Shown piece by piece: positions 60,589 to 64,000 of a DNA stretch of 64,000 bases. The translations under genes and the position numbers were made by a program. The stretch covers positions 744,001 to 808,000 of the forward strand of contig WBVU01000015.1 in NCBI GenBank assembly GCA_009192285.1, in the 5' to 3' direction. The notes beneath the pieces were generated by a model. It was given only the letters and a program-made list of their open reading frames with translations. It searched no databases and was not told where the DNA came from. The stretch comes from Morchella semilibera (lineage: Eukaryota > Ascomycota > Pezizomycetes > Pezizales > Morchellaceae). How positions within the stretch are numbered: position 1 is the stretch's first letter; each line of letters opens with the position of its first letter.

Positions 60589-62051
60589 ATGCCCAAGGAA
60601 GCCATTAGAACAGCTCTCAAGGTCGACCTCAAGGCACCTGGCCCCTCCCAGTCCAGCCTGCACAACAGATGGCACCCTGACAGTACCTCTCCCTTTACCT
60701 CTTCTCTCTCCACCCTTGCCTTACTCAGAACATTACTAACCCATACCCACAGTCCCCACTGTTGGCAAAATCGCCCCCGGTGAAGCCGTCAAGATCGAGT
60801 GCATCGACTGGACCGGAGGTCAGATCAAGAATGACGACAGCGCTGACGACGTCAGGAACGTCGATCTCTCCTGCGTCCACTTCCTCAGTGGGCCCTTCGA
60901 GATTGAGGGCGCGGAGCCTGGTGATGTCCTCGTCGTCGAGATCCAGGACGTGCAGCCGTTCCAGGAGCAGCCATGGGGCTTCACGGCCGTCTTCGATAAG
61001 AAGAACGGCGGTGGCTTCCTCGACGAGCACTACCCGCAGGCTGCCAAAGGTTCGTTCCGGTCCCCATCTCATACCACAGTACAATTAGCTCCCCGCTGAC
61101 GCACAGAAACACGATAGCCATTTGGGACTTTGAGGGCATCTACTGCTCCTCCCGCCACATCCCTCACGTGCGCTTCCCCGGCCTGATCCACCCCGGCATC
61201 ATGGGCTGCGCGCCCTCTCCCGAGATCCTCGCCGAGTGGAACCGCCGCGAGTCTGAACTCGTCGCGGCCTCTGGTCACCTCGACCGTGTCGTCGCCAACC
61301 TCCCCAACCCCACCGGCGTGCACGCCGGCACGGCTAGCGGCGACCTCTACGCCAAGATCGCCCGCGAAGGCGCACGCACAATCCCCGGCCGCCCCGAACA
61401 CGGCGGTAACTGCGACATCAAGAACCTCTCCCGCGGAAGCAAGACGTACCTCCCCGTACACGTCCCGGGCGCCAAGTTCTCCGTCGGCGACCTCCACTTC
61501 AGCCAGGGTGACGGAGAGATCAGCTTCTGCGGCGCAATCGAGATGGCCGGTGTGATCACGTTCAAGTTTGGCTTGATGAAGGGCGGGATCAGCGAGCTGG
61601 ACATGAAGAGTCCCATCTTCCTTCCTGGGCCCGTGCAACCGCAGTTTGGCCCGGGACGCATGTTGACGTTCGAGGGGTTCTCGGTGGATGAGCAGGGGAA
61701 ACAGCATTATATGGATGCGACGGTGGCATACCGGCAGACGTGTCTAAGGGTTTTCGAGTACTTGAAGAGGTACGGGTACAGTGGGGAGCAGATATATCTG
61801 CTGCTGTCGTGTGCGCCGGTCGAGGGGCATGTTGCGGGGATTGTCGACGTATGTGCTTTCCTTTCCCTTTTCTTTCATATGTTCATTTCCTTTCTGGATC
61901 TGGTGCAGAGGCTGATTGTGGGGGATAGATCCCGAACGCGTGCACGACAATGGGCATACCGATGGATATCTTTGACTTTGATATCTCTCCGGGTGCACCA
62001 GCGACGAAGCTAGACATGGGCAGCTGCGCGTTTACGAGTGATCGCAAGTGA
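60589..62051 (+). CDS. Formamidase (FmdA/AmdA family), 414 aa
   Basis: Hydrolyses formamide to formate and ammonia in the cytosol, letting the fungus use it as nitrogen source. Exons are 60589..60682, 60753..61049, 61118..61848 and 61929..62051; introns of 70, 68 and 80 bp have clear donors, and intron 1 has a TACTAAC branch site. Family landmarks in order: HNRWHPDIPTVGKIAPGE, ECIDWTGGQIKND, GPFEIEGAEPGDVLVVEI, SRHIPHVRFPGLIHPGIMG, GRPEHGGNCDIKNLSRGSK, PVHVPGAKFSVGDLHFSQGD, and the C-terminal CTTMGIPMDIFDFDI. Size matches fungal formamidases, for example A. nidulans FmdS. The last exon is needed: without it the conserved IVDIPNACTT block is lost. A GATA-site cluster and a TATA box upstream suggest nitrogen-metabolite control. 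The gene is intact; confidence in the class is high. Confidence 0.95.
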
Positions 62052-63029
62052 TTGCACCACTATCAGAACAATTCCTATTTTTTTTGTTCTTTGTCTTTGT
62101 CTCTTTCTTGCTATTTGTACATATCCTGGGAGGTTCGCTATGCTATGTACATACAGTATTCTCATTGCTGCCAGTTTAAGGCATAATCTCCCCCCTCCAC
62201 CCAGTAGAGTACCGTCTTTTTCGACTTCCAGAATTTCCAGCGCTCACGTGCTCCCGCAGATCCTGCCCAAAGTAGCCTACCTCCGAGACCAAGCTTTTGC
62301 AAATTTCGGATGTGCGAGTTGAGGAGGGAATAAGTGGGAAAGGCCGCTAATATCTGCAAATGTCTGCTTGGTGCAGGATCGAGTTGGTACTACACCAACT
62401 ACATCAACTACACCCCTGAATATCACTTGTGGGTCTTTTAAGATAAGCATACTGATGTTTATAGATATGCTTGTTTGCCCAATAGCTCATAGCTGACCTG
62501 ATGACAGTAAGGTGAGCCCAAGCCCAAGCCCAAGCCCACGTTCAAGCAAAGGACAGTTAGTAGTATGTAGCCTGAATGTATACTACCCAGGCGTCTATCC
62601 AGCGACCCTCAAGCTCGTGGCCTCTTTAACTTCAGCGTAGAAGTACAGAGCTCATGGTCAAGCCCCAACCGCAAATCGCCAGCTCTAGACCCTAAGCAGC
62701 ACACACAGCGGCCGCCACCAAGTCAGCTGCCAAAAGGAAATCCCCCGGGCCCCAATATCAGTCCCCCGCAAAACATCTGGTGCGTCCGCGGCCGTGGAAC
62801 ATCCCAATAGCCCTATAATAGGCATCGCGATATATGTTTTGGCCCCAAGTCAGTCTGGCATATAAGACGCCATGCACACCCTGCTTTTTCTAGAATATCG
62901 ACCACCAATATCGTGGGGTCGCTCCTTTTGACAGATTTCTGCACCCTCCCTCTTCCCCTTCCAGTTGATTCCTTGCCTTGCTTAACGGTTCGCTCCGGTT
63001 GAAAAAGAAAGGTCGACTTTACTCCCAAA
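62052..63029. promoter_or_regulatory. Spacer upstream of the small secreted protein gene
   Basis: It starts with formamidase 3' flank. A short GCCCAA repeat (AGCCCAAGCCCAAGCCCA) lies near 62518-62537. TATAAG at 62861-62866, 164 bases before the next start, is the likely core promoter of the secreted protein gene. Confidence 0.45.
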
Positions 63030-63548
63030 ATGCAGATCAGCAGCTTGATTACCGCCCTTATTGTAGGCTCAGCAACACTCGTGCATGCCGCTGCCGTCCC
63101 CCGCTGCGACGAGGACCTCCAGTTTGTACGTATATACGCCAATGATCCCCTTACACATCGCATCCTGTAGCGGGTACCAAGCTAACATACACACGCACGC
63201 ACGCACACCCAGTATAACCACTGCATCGAGGACACCAGCAAGTACCTTAAGTCTCTCAACGTGCGCGTAACTCCCGAGCACACCTCCCGCATCAACAAAT
63301 GCTACCACTGCTTGTAAGTCCGCCCCTTGTCTCTGAGGACTTGATGTATAATCTAACAAGCATGCAGCCAGGAGGCGGCCGCCGACAAATGTGGCGCGCG
63401 GTTTGGAACGGACCCGGATAATCTGTCGGATGATGGGAGGGCGTGTTATGATATGGGTATGGAGGCGTGTAGGACGAGGAGGAGGAGGGATCAGTGTAGG
63501 TTCTTTGTCAATTGGAACAGGCCAACGATTGGTGTGGAGGAGTCGTGA
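63030..63548 (+). CDS. Small secreted cysteine-rich protein, 125 aa
   Basis: Exons are 63030..63125, 63213..63313 and 63368..63548; introns of 87 and 54 bp, phases consistent. Residues 1-21 form a signal peptide (MQISSLITALIVGSATLVHAA) with a plausible Ala-x-Ala cleavage site. The mature part, about 104 residues, has eight cysteines (CDED, YNHC, KCYHC, DKC, ACYD, EAC, QC), an even number that suits four disulfides. It ends with a basic patch (RTRRRRDQC) and FFVNWNRPTIGVEES. I recognise no family. Size, Cys content and signal peptide fit the class of small secreted proteins that includes fungal effectors, but also cell-wall or antimicrobial proteins. The start ATG has a good CAAAATGC context, and a TATAAG lies 164 bases upstream. 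Confidence 0.75.
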
Positions 63549-64000
63549 TGTGAGACGGAAGGGGCTGCAAACGTAGATATATACATAGCTAATATACCCT
63601 TCGTTTTAGTGGTCATGGAATTAGTGTAGAGATAGTAGTTTCTGTGGGTCTTGTGAGGTCAGACGTGATTCCTCAAGGGCCATAGTTCCTATCGTAAGGC
63701 AACGGGTATTCAGGTCTTAGTATCCAATTGTCTTGTAGTGCGTCTCATAAACCTCCAGCACCATCACCGTATTCCCCCTACCCGGCACGTAAAGGCTCAA
63801 GGCGGGGTTCCTCCGACAAGAACCCAGCCATGTTTCAAAACACACAGCTGCTATTGTTGAAAGGAGAAGCGCACGCCATCGGAGGAGAATGATGAGAAGG
63901 GGCCGCTTTTAATATTTATATTTTTATGATGCCAATTTACCTAAAGACATGTAGATGTCAGCAGGGAGAAATACGTCCAGAAACCAGCACGGGGGGAATC
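63549..64000. other. 3' flank of the secreted protein gene to the window edge
   Basis: No gene or clear regulatory element seen in the last 450 bases. Confidence 0.5.

Overview
The window looks like nuclear DNA of a filamentous ascomycete. The genes have short introns (54-119 bp in most, 203 bp in one) with TACTAAC/CTGAC-type branch sites, and several proteins belong to families known from Pezizomycotina: a DUF2434 membrane protein, an OM14-like outer-membrane protein, an RGM1/USV1-type zinc-finger factor and a formamidase. About 13 protein genes in 64 kb is sparse for such a fungus. Together with long repeat-strewn intergenic stretches this would suit a Pezizomycete with an expanded genome, but that placement is inference.

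Layout. 1-2362 (-): C2H2 transcription factor, cut by the left edge. 2.4-10.2 kb: gene-free, with microsatellites and homopolymers. 10.2-12.4 kb (+): 673-aa Ser/Pro-rich orphan protein. 13.4-15.2 kb (+): glucosidase II beta subunit. 15.2-24.8 kb: gene desert with MITE-like foldbacks and paired perfect palindromes. 24.8-26.3 kb (+): DUF2434 multipass membrane protein. 26.3-32.8 kb: gene desert. 32.8-33.2 kb (+): small single-TM protein. 33.2-39.4 kb: gene desert with another foldback. 39.4-41.6 kb (-): cytosolic Hsp70. 43.3-44.3 kb (-): secreted deuterolysin-like protein without an HExxH motif. 45.6-46.4 kb (-): OM14-like protein. 48.0-48.9 kb (+): four-TM protein with a GC-AG intron. 50.5-50.9 kb (-): probable tail-anchored acidic protein. 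52.7-54.0 kb (+): multipass membrane protein. 55.2-56.1 kb (-): F-box-like/ankyrin protein. 60.6-62.1 kb (+): formamidase. 63.0-63.5 kb (+): small secreted cysteine-rich protein.

The genes do not form an obvious pathway cluster. Several serve protein folding, membranes or secretion (glucosidase II beta, Hsp70, secreted proteins, multipass proteins), which may be chance. The strongest unexplained signal is non-coding. The palindromic octamer TACATGTA occurs about 55 times, where roughly one copy is expected by chance, and almost only outside exons. One foldback element carries it at both ends. Exon boundaries were worked out by hand from splice signals, reading phase and protein-family similarity recalled from memory. 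No database search was run.
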